Assembly (NCBI RefSeq): GCF_024438035.1
Contig: NZ_JANFQF010000014.1
Location: 62,001-126,000, forward strand
Reading direction: 5' to 3'
DNA length: 64,000 bases
Origin: Rhodococcus tibetensis
GTDB taxonomy: Bacteria > Actinomycetota > Actinomycetes > Mycobacteriales > Mycobacteriaceae
Position 1 is the stretch's first letter. Each line of letters opens with the position of its first letter. The position numbers and the translations under genes are program-made. This document shows, piece by piece, positions 43,695 through 55,700 of this stretch. The notes under the pieces are model-generated. The model did no database searches and was not told the origin of the DNA. It saw nothing but the letters and a program-made list of their open reading frames with translations.

Positions 43695-46600
43695 GTGAGT
43701 GCCTTCCCTCTGTCGCGTGCCCAGCAGGGGCTGTGGTTCGCTCAGCAACTCAACCCGGACGTCCCCCTGAACGTGGCGTTGTACGTTGAGGTTCGCGGGG
43801 CCCTGGACGTCGTTGCATTGACCGACGCGACCACCCGTGCGGCGCGCGAACTGCAATCTCCATTCGTCCACATCGTCGAGCGCGACGGAGTGCCGTCGCA
43901 GTCGTTCGACCCGTTCGATCCAAATGTGCTCAGCTACCTCGACCTGCGGGGATTCGCAGATCCCGTGGCCGAAGCGCGACGGTGGATGACCGAGCGATAT
44001 AGCCGTCCGCTGGACCCGACCGCCGATCTGATGATCGTGTCGACGCTTCTGCACCTGGGCGAGAACCACTTTTACTGGAACACGTTCGCGCACCATTTGA
44101 TCGTCGACGGCTACGGCGCGATGAATGTGGTCGAGCGCATCGCGGAGCTGTACACCCACACCGTGCGCGGGACGGAGGCGCCGGCTCCACGGGTGCTGGG
44201 GGTACGCGACATCTTCGACGCCGAAAGCGCGTATGAGAGTTCGAGCAGGGCGGCGGTCGATCGGGAGCACTGGAGGGAGCGTCTGGCCGACCTTCCCGCG
44301 TCTTCGCGGCTGACTCGCGGCGAGGCTCCACCCGCCGCCGTCTCGCGGACCGTCAGTCGTTCGATCGACACGAAATCCGCCGTTGTGATGGACGAACTCG
44401 CGCGTCGCTCGAACTCGTCCGAAGTACCGATCGTGGTTGCCGCCTTCGCGGCATATCTGGCTCGGATGACCGGCAACACCGACGTCGTGCTGAGTCTTCC
44501 GGTGTCTGGGCGCACCACCGCGGTGATGCGCCGATCGGCCGGCATGGTGTCCAACCTCGTCCCGGTGCGTGTGGCAATCGGCGCCGCAGACCCCACTGAG
44601 GACGTGGTGCGCCGCGTGCAACTCGAACTCACCGGAGCGTTGCGTCACCAGCGATATCGATACGAAGACATGCTGCGTGACCTGTCGCTCGAGTCGCATT
44701 CGCGCGCTGCCTTCGGGCCGGTGGTCAACATCATGGCGTTCTTGCACGATGTCACCCTCGGTGACGTAACGGGCGAAATGCACCTCCTTTCAGCGGGGCC
44801 GGTCGACGACCTGGCCGTCGACATCTACCCAGGAGTCGGCGGAGGTCCGCCGCGGGTCTGCTTCGAGGCCAACCCCGCCCTGTACGAACAGGTCGAGGTG
44901 GAGCGACTTCTCGAGCGGTTCATGTGCTACCTCGCCGACTTCGTGGGAGCGGGCGCCCCAGTCGCCGATCTCGAGCTTCTCGACGAGACCGAGCGCAAAG
45001 TTCTCGTGCCGGCATCCGGGCCCAGCGCTGCTGAACCGGTGGCCCTCGCCGCCCTGCTGACCGTTCCGGAGCACGCGGACAAACCGGCAATCCGCTCCGG
45101 CGGAGGGGAAGTGACATATCTCACACTCGACGAGTGGTCTAACCGGCTGGGACGGAGGCTGATCGAGCGAGGAGTGGGCCCTGAAGACCGGGTAGCGGTG
45201 ATCGCTCCCCGTTCCGTCGAGTCCGTCGTGGGGTTGTGGGCCGTCGCGAAGACGGGCGCCGCTTTCGTACCCGTCGACCCCGGATATCCGGCCGAACGGG
45301 TTGCGCACATGTTGGCCGACAGTGAGGTCACCCTCGCGCTCGCCATGGATCCCGATGTCGTACCCGAGTGCGTCGAGTGGATGTCGCTGGCCGACGGGGA
45401 CGGCTCCCGCGCGCCGATCACGGACGAAGACCGCGTACGTCCGCTGCGCATCGATCATCCGGCGTACGTGATCTATACATCCGGGTCGACCGGTACACCC
45501 AAGGGTGTGGTGGTCACTCATCGCGGGCTGTCGAGCCATGCGGCAGCACTGCGCAGGCTCTACCGGGTGACGCCGGATTCGCGGGTACTCGCGTCCGCGT
45601 CGCCGAGTTTCGACGCGTCGATCCACGAGATGCTGTCGGCGTTCACCGCCGGCGCCACGTTGGTGATCGCCCCGGCAGACGTGTACGGCGGCGACGAACT
45701 GACCGCACTACTGCGCCGGGAGCGAATCACGCACTGGACGGTGACCCCAGCCGTGCCGGCCCTGACGAACCCCGACGGGCTCGACGAACTACGGGTGGTG
45801 GCCGTGGCAGGCGACGTATGCCCGCCCGAAGTGCTCACCCGGTGGGCGCCGGGCCGGACACTGCTCAATCTCTACGGGCCCACCGAGGCGACCGTGTGGT
45901 CCACGGCCACACCGCCATTGCGACCCGGCGACGCCGTCACCATCGGTGCCCCCATCGAGGGTGTTTCCGCGTTGGTGCTCGACTCCCGGTTGCGTCCGCT
46001 GCCCGTCGGCGCAGTAGGGGAGTTGTACCTGTACGGGCCCGGGGTAGCGCGCGGATATCTGGGACAGCCGGGGCGCACCGCCACCCGGTTCGTCGCCAAT
46101 CCCTACGGAGACGGACGCCTGTACTGCACGGGCGACCTGGTGCGCTGGACCCCCGAGCTGGCGCTCGAGTTCGTCGGTCGCGCCGACGATCAGGTGAAGA
46201 TCCGTGGTCACCGGGTCGAGCTCGGCGAGATCGACGCCGTCCTAAGGACGTATCCCGGTGTGGATCTGTCGGTGACCGTTGCCGCCGCGGGCGTGGGCGG
46301 TCGGGAGTTGGCGACCTACGTGCACGGCCGTGACCTCGAGGCCGAGCGGGTGCGGGACTACCTCGTCCACCGGTTGCCGGACCACCTCGTTCCGTCGTCG
46401 ATCACTGTGCTCGATTCGGTGCCGTTGACACCAGCGGGCAAGGTGGATAGAGCAGCGCTGCCCACGCCGTCGCCGCTCGGGACCGGTGATCGCGCACCGC
46501 GATCTCTGGTCGAGGAACTTCTCGTCGGAGCGTTCGCCTCCGAGACGGGGCTGACCACCGTCGGCGTGGATGCCAATTTTTTCGCGATGGGTGGAAACTC

Positions 46601-46737
46601 GCTGGGCGCAGCGCGCCTCGCCTCGCGGTGTAGCGCGGTCCTCGGGCGCCGGGTGACGGTGCGCGACATCTTCGACCACCCCACCGCGGAAGCCCTGGCC
46701 GCTCACCTCGGCGCGCCCGACACCGCTACCCGACCAC
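43695..46737 (+). other. NRPS module 1: C(starter-like)-A-PCP
   Basis: C domain 43700-45010 with H-H-L-I-V-D-G at 44091. It resembles EntF/DhbF-type C domains (L-R-H-Q-R-Y, F-G-P-V-[VL]-N-I, G-P-V-[DN]-D-L), which accept a starter from a separate aryl or acyl carrier. A domain 45080-46460; by alignment to GrsA its pocket reads D-A-H-T-A-A-L-V-W-K, with no confident substrate. Carrier Ser codon at 46599 (M-G-G-N-S-L). Confidence 0.8.
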
Positions 46738-49700
46738 CGCTGGTGCCGCGGGCCGTGGGCGCAGCGGTGCCGGTGTCTGCGGAACAGCGACGCCTGTGGT
46801 TGGTGAATCAACGGAACCCCGAACGCGACCCGTATGTGGTGACGTTCTCGGTGGACCTTTCCGGCGATTTGGATGTCGCCGCGTTCCGCGCCGCGATCGG
46901 TGATGTGGTGCAGAGGCACCCGACGCTGCGCACGGTGTTTCCCGACGACGGGAACGGCCCGCAGCAGGTGGTGCGAGGCGCTGAGGTCGAGCTGACAGAT
47001 GCAGAAGCTGTGGCCGTTTTCGACCTCACACGCGAGGTGCCGATCCGGATGCAGCTGCGCCGAGCAGCCTCCGATCAGTACACGATGTCGGTAGTGGTGC
47101 ACCACATCGCGATCGACGGTCTGTCCCTTCCTCTCTTCGTCCGCGATGTCTCGGCCGCATACGCCGACCGTCGTCGAGGGCGCCCGCCGGTGTGGGAGCC
47201 GTTGCCGCTGCAGTACACCGACTACGCGTGGTGGCAACAGGAAATGCTCGGCGATCCGGACGACCCCGCCAGCCTGGTCCGCCGGCAACTCGACTACTGG
47301 GCCGACACTGTGCGTGGCCTGCCCGAGGTGCTGCCACTGCCGGTGGATCGTCCCCGGCCACCGTCCTCGCAGTCCCTCACCGCCGGAAGCTCCGAGTTCC
47401 GGGTAGATCCTGAGTTGCATCGGCGTCTGATGGCGCTGGCCCGCGACCACGACGTCTCGGTGTTCATGGTGCTGCACGCGGCACTCGCCGTACTGCTGCG
47501 CGGGGTGACCGGAACCGAAGACATCGCTGTCGGCACAGCCACCGGGGGCCGCCCCGACCCCGCGCTCGACGGCATCGTTGGCATGTTCGTGGGCACCGTC
47601 GTGCTGCGCACCCCGGTAGCGGCAGGGTCGACCTTCACCGACCTACTGGGCACCGTCCGGCGCGCCGACGTCGACGCCTTCACAAATGCCGACGTGTCGT
47701 TCGACATGGTGGTGCAGGAGGTCCTCTCCACCCGCACAACAGGCGCTCACCCGCTGTTCCAAGTGATGCTGGCGTACCAGACTCCGAATGTCACGGACAT
47801 CGAGCTCGACGGGGTCACCGCCCATGTGCGGGAGCAGGAATCGCACGTCCGCGCTTTCGATCTCGACATCACGGTGGACGAACTCCCGGGCGAAGACGGC
47901 AACCCGAGCGGTCTGCGCGGTGTCATGACGTACCCGCGTGAACTGTTCGACGACCGGACAGTGAACCGGTGGGCAGGGCAACTCGAGACGATCCTGGCTG
48001 CCGTCGCGGACGATCCGTCGCTCCTGGTCGATCACATCGACCTGGTCGGTCCGGCCGACCGGGCGGCGCTCGTGCCGGCGTCCGGCGCTGCCTCGGTACC
48101 CGCGCGGACCTTGCCGCAACTTCTGCACGACGGGCTGAACCCCGACGGCGTCGCACTACGGTTCGACGGCAGCGCAATGACGTACCCGGAACTCGAACAG
48201 CGCTCGAACCGGCTGGCCCACAGGCTGATCGCACGCGGCATCGGGCCGGAAGACCTGGTGGCGGTGATGGTGCCTCGGTCTGCGGAGTCCGTCGTGGCCA
48301 TGTGGGCTGTCACGAAATCCGGTGCGGCCTTCGTGCCGATCGACCCCGGCTACCCCGCCCCGCGGATCGCGCACATGCTCCGCGACTCCGGAGTCGCGGT
48401 GGCGCTCGCGCGGGACGCCTCGGTGGTCCCGTACGGTATCGACTGGATCGGCACGTCAGATCCCACCGGCGACGGCACCGCGATCGACGACCGGCACCGC
48501 ACCCGTCCCCTACACCCCGACCATCCTGCCTACGTCATCTACACGTCCGGCTCGACCGGAATACCGAAGGGCGTCACGGTGACTCATCGGGGTTTGGCGG
48601 CCCTGGTGGCGGCAAATGCCGAGTACCGGAACCTCGGTCGCGATTCCCGTGTCGCGCACGTCGCCTCCCCGTCCTTCGACGTCTCCGTCGGAGAGCTTCT
48701 GCTGGCCTTCGCTGCCGGTGCCACCGTGGTGATCGCGCCTCCCGAGACCTACGGTGACGATCTCACCGAACTCTTCCGGCGCGAACGCGTCACCCACTTC
48801 CTCACCACCCCCACGGTGCCGCGACTGATGAACCCGGAGAGCCTCGACGACCTCCGCGTCCTCGAGGTCTGCGGCGAGGCGTGCCCGTCCGAACTGGTGA
48901 CCAGGTGGGCACCGGGCCGTGTACTCCTCAACAGCTACGGCCCCACCGAAACCACCGTGGTCTGCACCAGCGCGGAACCACTCCACGTCGGTGATCGCAT
49001 CACCATCGGCCGGCCCTACGCGGGAACCTCGGCCGTGGTGCTCGACGACCGACTGCGGCCGGTGCCCGTCGGCGCGGTCGGGGAGCTGTACCTGTCGGGC
49101 GACTGCCTGGCCCGCGGCTATCACCGCAGATCCGCTTTGACAGCCCAGCGATTCGTCGCCGGCGCATTCGGGAGTTCGGGGTCCCGGATGTATCGCACCG
49201 GTGACCTGGTGCGGTGGACCAGCGACCATCGGCTCGAGTTCGCGGGGCGCACCGACGACCAGGTGAAGATCCGCGGATTCCGGGTGGAACTCGGCGAAGT
49301 AGACGCAGCCCTGGCGGCCGCCCACGGTGTCGACACCGCCGCAACGGTGGTGCGTACCTCGGCCGAGGGTGAACCGGTGCTCGCGTCCTACGTCCACGGC
49401 ACGACACTCGATTCTCATGCACTTCTGCAGTTCCTGCGTGAACGCCTGCCGGGCTACATGGTGCCCGCCTCGGTGACCGTGCTCGACGACGTGCCGTTGA
49501 CCAGCAGCGGAAAGCTCGACCGGAAGGCTCTGCCCGCACCCACGGCTGCGCAAGTCAGCACCCGCGCGCCGCGCGGGCAGCTGGAAGAGCTCCTGGCCGG
49601 CGTGGTGGCCGACGTGCTGGGTGTGCCCTCGATCGATGTGGACGCCGATTTCTTCGCCCTCGGCGGAAGCTCGCTCACCGCAACACGATTGGTGTCACGA

Positions 49701-52700
49701 TTGAGGGCGGCGTTGAACCGCCGGATCAGCGTCCGCGACGTGTTCGACGCGCCGACCGTCGCCCAACTTGCGATTCGGCTGGGGGATGCGCGCGTCACCG
49801 CACCTCTGCCGCCGCTCGTCGACGGACGTCCCTCCGGAGACCAAGGCCTTTCGCCCCTCGCGCCTGCACAGGAACGGCTGTGGTTGCACGACCGGATGAA
49901 CCCCGGCTCAGCCGACTACGTGGTTCCCTTTGCGATCGACCTCGACGGTCCGGTCGATGTGAGTGCACTCGCGGCAGCCGTACGCGATGTGGTGGGGCGG
50001 CACGAGCCGCTGCACTCGGTGTTCGAGGACACTTCCTCGGGTGTGGTGCAGGTGGCGCGGCCGGTCGACCTCCACCTGTCGCCGATCGCTGTTGCCCCCG
50101 GTGCACTCGACGACGCGCTCGCGGCCGTGTCCGGGCACGGCTTCGACCTCACCCGCGAAGTGCCCGTACGAATTCGGATATTTCAACGCGCACCCGAGCT
50201 CTACACCGTCGCCGTCGCCGCGCACCACATCGCGGTGGACGGACTGTCGTTCGGCCCCTTGACCCGCGACATGATGACGGCGTATGCGGCGCGCCGCGCC
50301 GGACACGAACCCGGGTGGCCGGAGTTGCCGGTGGGCTACCGCCAGTTCGCGCGGTGGCAGCGATCGGTGTCGGCCGCCGCCGCGCCGGCGGACATCACGT
50401 ACTGGTCCGAGCGGCTGCAAGGCAGTCCCGAGCTGCTTCCGCTGCCGACCGACCGCCCGCGGGTACCGGCCTCCGCCCGGACTGCCGGAAAGGTGGCGTT
50501 CTCGGTGGACCCCGCGTTGCACCGGGCCGTGGACGGCGTGGCCCGCAGCTGTGGCGTCACCCCCTTCATGGTGATGCACAGCGCGTTGGCGCTAACGCTC
50601 GCCGTGCTCAGCGGAAGCGAAGACATCGCCGTGGGCACCCCGACCTCCGGACGGCCCGACCCGGCGCTCGACGACCTGGTGGGGATGTTCGCCGGAACAG
50701 TAGTGCTGCGCACTCAGGTCGATTCCCGCAGCACGTTCGCCGAGTTCCTGGCAACGGTCCGGGATAACGATCTCGAAGCGTTCGCGCACGCCGACCTGCC
50801 GTTCGATCAGGTGGTCGACGCCGTCGCCCCCGTGCGGTCGGCAACTCACCACCCGCTGTTCCAGGTGATGCTCGCGTACCAGAACTTCGGCGAAACCGAG
50901 CTACAGCTCGACGACGTCGCCGTCCGTCGTCGCAGCATCGAGAGCGCCGTCAGCCGGTACGACCTCGAACTGTCTCTCCGCGAGACGCGGGACCACGACG
51001 GGACACCCGCCGGCCTGGACGGCGACCTCGTGTACCCGGCGGAACTGTTCGACTCCGCCACCGTCGTCCGGTGGTCGGAGCTGCTGCACCGCATTTTGTC
51101 CGCGGCGGTGGCGGATCCTTCCCGGACACTCGGCGACATCGAGTTGGTAACGCCCGCCGAGACAGCCGCGCTGGTGCCGTCCCTGGGACCGAAAGCCCCG
51201 GAGCCACAGACACTTCCGGAACTGTTGCGGGGTGATCGGCCCGGAGTCGCTGCACGCTGCGGCAACGAGGAACTGACCTACCGCGAACTGGATGCCCGGT
51301 CCAACTGGTGGGCCCGCCGCCTGATCGCACTCGGTGTCGGGCCCGGTGACCGGGTCGCGGTCCTGATGCCGCGCTCGCTCGAATCGGTGATCGCGGTGTG
51401 GGCGATCGCGCGCAGCGGCGCCGCGTTCGTACCGATCGACGTCGACCAGCCGGCTGAGCGCACCGCGCACCTCCTCACCGATGCGGGTGTCACCCAAGCG
51501 CTCACGCTCGACGCCTCGCTGGTGCCCGGCGGTATCACACCACTGGACCTGTCCGGCATCGGCAGCGACCCGATCCCGGTATCCGACGACGAGCGGGTTC
51601 GGCCGCCGTCCGTCGACCACCCCGCGTACGTGATCTACACCTCCGGGTCGACCGGCACTCCCAAGGGCGTCGTGGTGACACACCGCGGCCTGTCCGGTCA
51701 CGCCGCCGCACTGCGCCGCTTCTACGGGGCCACCCCGCAGTCGCGGGTGCTGCACGCGGCGTCCCTCATGTTCGATGCGTCGATCCACGAGATGCTCCTG
51801 GCGTTCACCACCGGGGCCGTGCTGGTGATCGCTCCCCCCGACGTCTTCGGCGGTGACGAGCTGCGAAACCTCTTACGGCGCGAGCAGATCACCCATTGGA
51901 CGTCGACCCCGGCGGTGCCGGCGACGATCGACCCGAGCGGACTCGAAACCCTCGAAGTTCTCGCAGTCGCAGGTGACGTATGCCCGCCGGATTTGGTGTC
52001 CCAATGGGGCACTGGACGCACGGTGCTGAATCTCTACGGCCCCACCGAAACGACGATCTGGGCGACGGCCGCCGAGCTGTCCGGATCGCACATCGCGATC
52101 GGCGGCCCCGTCCACGGCATGTCGGCAGTGGTACTGAATGCGCGACTTCGACCCATTCCAGTCGGCGTAGTGGGGGAGCTGTACCTGTCGGGACCCGGTC
52201 TGGCGCAGGGGTACGTGGGCAGGCCGGGATTGACCGCGGGCACCTTCGTCGCCAACCCATACGGCGGTGGACGCCTGTACCGCACCGGTGACCTGGTGCG
52301 GTGGAACCAGTTGGGTGAGCTCGAGTTCGTCGGGCGTGCCGACAGCCAGGTGAAGATCCGTGGATTCCGGGTCGAACCCGGCGAGATCGACGCGGTGCTG
52401 GCCTCTGCTCCCGGGGTCCGCGCTGCGGTGACGATCGTGCGGGGCGGCGCACTGGCGTCGTACGTCAGCGGCAACGACCTGGAGTCGGGGGCACTGCGCG
52501 CCCTCGTCGCCGCGCGACTGCCGCGCTACCTCGTGCCGGCATCGATCACGGTGCTCGACCAGATGCCGCTGACGGCGAGCGGAAAGATCGACAGATCCGC
52601 GCTTCCCGCGCCGGAAGTGCCAGTCTCGTCCACGCGTGGGGCACAGACACCCCTCGAACAGGTGGTGGCCGACGCAGTCGCCCAGGTGCTCGGGGTGCCC

Positions 52701-55700
52701 GAGGTGGGAGCCGACACCAATTTCTTTGCGCTGGGCGGTAACTCGTTGTCCGCTACCCGGGTGGTGTCGCGACTGTCATCGGTGTCCGGGGTGCGCGTCG
52801 GGGTGCGTCACCTGTTCGACCATCCGACCGTCGCCGGCCTAGCGGCGTTGATTGCCGAGGGCGGGGAGCAGCGGCCGCCGCTAATGGCCCGCGACATCGA
52901 CAGTCCGGCACCGGCGGCGTTCGCGCAACAACGGTTGTGGCTGCTGGGTCAGCTCGCGCCAGGGTCCTCCGCCTACAACGTGCCGTTCGCTGTCGACCTG
53001 GACGGTGCCCTCGATGTCGAGGCGCTGCAACAGGCGCTCACCGATGTCGTCGAGCGGCACGCCACGCTGCGCACCGTGTTCACGGCAACCGACACCGGCG
53101 TCGTACAGATGATCGGCCCGCCCGACGTGGAGTTGACACCGGTCCGCATCGAGGAAGCTTCCGTGGACGACGCCATTGCCGCCCTCGCCACCGAGGGATT
53201 CGACCTCGCGGTAGAGCGGCCCGTGCACCTGGCCCTGTTCCAAAGGGCACCCGAGCGATACACCCTTGCCGTCGTGCTGCATCACGTGGCCGTCGACGGA
53301 CTGTCCTTCGCCCCACTGGTCCGAGACCTCACCACCGCGTACGCGGCACGGCTGAACCACCGGGCGCCTACGTGGCCGGCGCTCCCCGTGCAGTACACCG
53401 ACTACGCGCGATGGCAAAGTGAGATCCTCGGCGATCCCGCCGATCCGAACAGCCTGGTACACCGCGAACTCGAGTACTGGGCCGAGGCATTGAACGACAT
53501 GCCCACGCTGCTGGCCCTGCCCACCGACCGGACGCGTCCCGGCACCGAGCAGTGGACCGCCGGTGTCGTGGAATTCACTGTGCCGGCCGAACTGCACCGC
53601 GCACTCGAACAACTGGCGCACCGGCAGAACGCGACCCTCTTCATGGTGATGCACGCGGCGCTGGCCGTGTTGCTGTCCAAGCTGACCGGATCCGACGACT
53701 TTGCCGTGGGAACCCCCACTTCAGGTCGCACCGACCCCGCTCTGGACGACGTGGTCGGCATGTTCGTCGGCACCGTGGCCCTGCGCAGCCGGATAGACCC
53801 GCGCGAGGCGTTCACGCAACTGCTGGCGTCGGTGCGGGAGACGGACATCGCCGCGTTCGCGCACTCCGAGGTGCCGTTCGACCTCGTGGTCGACGCCCTC
53901 GCACCCACACGGTCGGCGGGTCACCATCCGTTGTTCCAGGTGATGCTGGCGTTCGAGAACTTCGGCGACGGCGGCGCCGACCGGCTGCCCCAACTACCCG
54001 GCCTCGTCGTCCGCAGCCGCGCGGCAGGCACCGGGATCAGCCGCTTCGGCCTCGAGGTGTCGCTGCGCGACCGGCGCACCCCCGACGGAAGCGCCGCGGG
54101 TCTCGACGGCGTGTTCACCTTCCCCACCGAACTGTTCGATCAGCACACCGTCGAACTGTGGGTGCAGCGACTGCAACTGATCCTCCGTGCGGTAACCGAC
54201 CGGCCCCACGTCCACATCGGCGCCATCGAGGTGCTGACCGCGGACGAACAGAGGACCCTGGTGGCGGGCACCGACGGCGTCGCACCCACGGCGGAGTCTG
54301 TGGCGGAACTCTTCGAACAGCGCGCCGCCGAGAAGCCGACCGCGGTGGCCGTCACCGACGGCGAGACCACCCTGACCTACGGTGAACTGGACCGGCGTTC
54401 CGCCGAGCTGGCCGCGATGCTGATCGATGCCGGAGTGGAGGCCGAAGACGTCGTCGCCGTGGCGCTGTCGCGGTCCGCAGACCTGATCGCAGCGCTGCTC
54501 GCGGTAGTCCGCGCCGGTGGTGTGTACCTGCCCGTCGACGTCGACTACCCGGCCGAACGCGTGCGCTACCTCCTCGCCGACGCGTCACCCGCGGTGCTGC
54601 TGACCTCCGCCGGAGACGCCGCACAGCTGCCCGAGGTCTCGTGCCCGGTTCTCCTGCTCGAGGCTTCGCCTGTGAGTGGTTCGCGAGTCCAGGGACTCCT
54701 CAACCACTCACGGGCGCACGGCGCCTACCTCATCTACACCTCTGGCTCCACCGGCGAGCCGAAAGGTGTGCTGGTCTCACACGCCAATGTGCTCTGGCTG
54801 CTGGCGAATACGTGCCGAGAATTCGATTTCGGTGCGGGCGACGTGTGGACCATGTTCCATTCCCACGCCTTCGACTTCTCGGTGTGGGAGATGTGGGGAG
54901 CGCTCACCACAGGCGGGCGTCTGGTGCTGGTGGAACACGAGGTGGCCCGTTCTCCCCGCGAGTTCGCGGAACTGCTGAGCCGCGAGGGTGTGACGGTACT
55001 CAACCAGACGCCGTCCGCGTTCGGTCAGCTGGCCGAATTCGACATCACCGACACCGTGCGACTGCTGATCTTCGGTGGGGAGGCTCTCGACCTTGCGCTG
55101 GTGTCACCGTGGCTCGCGAGGCACCCCTCGGTTCGCGCCGTCAACATGTTCGGGATCACCGAAACCACCGTGCACGTCACCCACGCCGACGTGAGCGTCG
55201 GCGACGGCAGGGCCTCCCTCGGCTGGGCGATTCCGGGAATGCGAACGTACGTATTGGACACCTCGCTGCGACCCGTGCCGCCGGGGACCGTCGGGGAACT
55301 GTATGTCGCGGGACCGCAGGTGTCGCGTGGCTACCTCGGGCGACCCGGCCTGACCGCCCTGCGGTTCGTGGCCGACCCGTTCACGACCGGTGCCTGCATG
55401 TACCGCACGGGAGACCTCGCCCGCCGGCGTAGCGACGGAGAACTCGACTACCTCGGCCGGGCCGACTCGCAGGTGGAGTTCCACGGGTACCGCATCGAGC
55501 CCGGCGAGGTCGAGGCAGCGCTACTGCGCCACCCCGACGTCGAACGGGCGGTGGTTCTGCTGCGCACCACGAGTATCGGCGAGCGATTGGTGGCCTACGT
55601 GGCGGCCGGAGTCGATCCGGCCTCGCTCACGCGGCACCTGCGCGCGATCCTGCCCGAGTACATGGTGCCCGGAGCAATTATTCCGCTGCCGTCGATTCCG

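Noticed and set aside
43482..44783. A 433-codon minus-strand frame over the NRPS start
   Set aside because: It spans the start and first condensation domain of the NRPS gene in antisense and has no motif or ribosome binding site.
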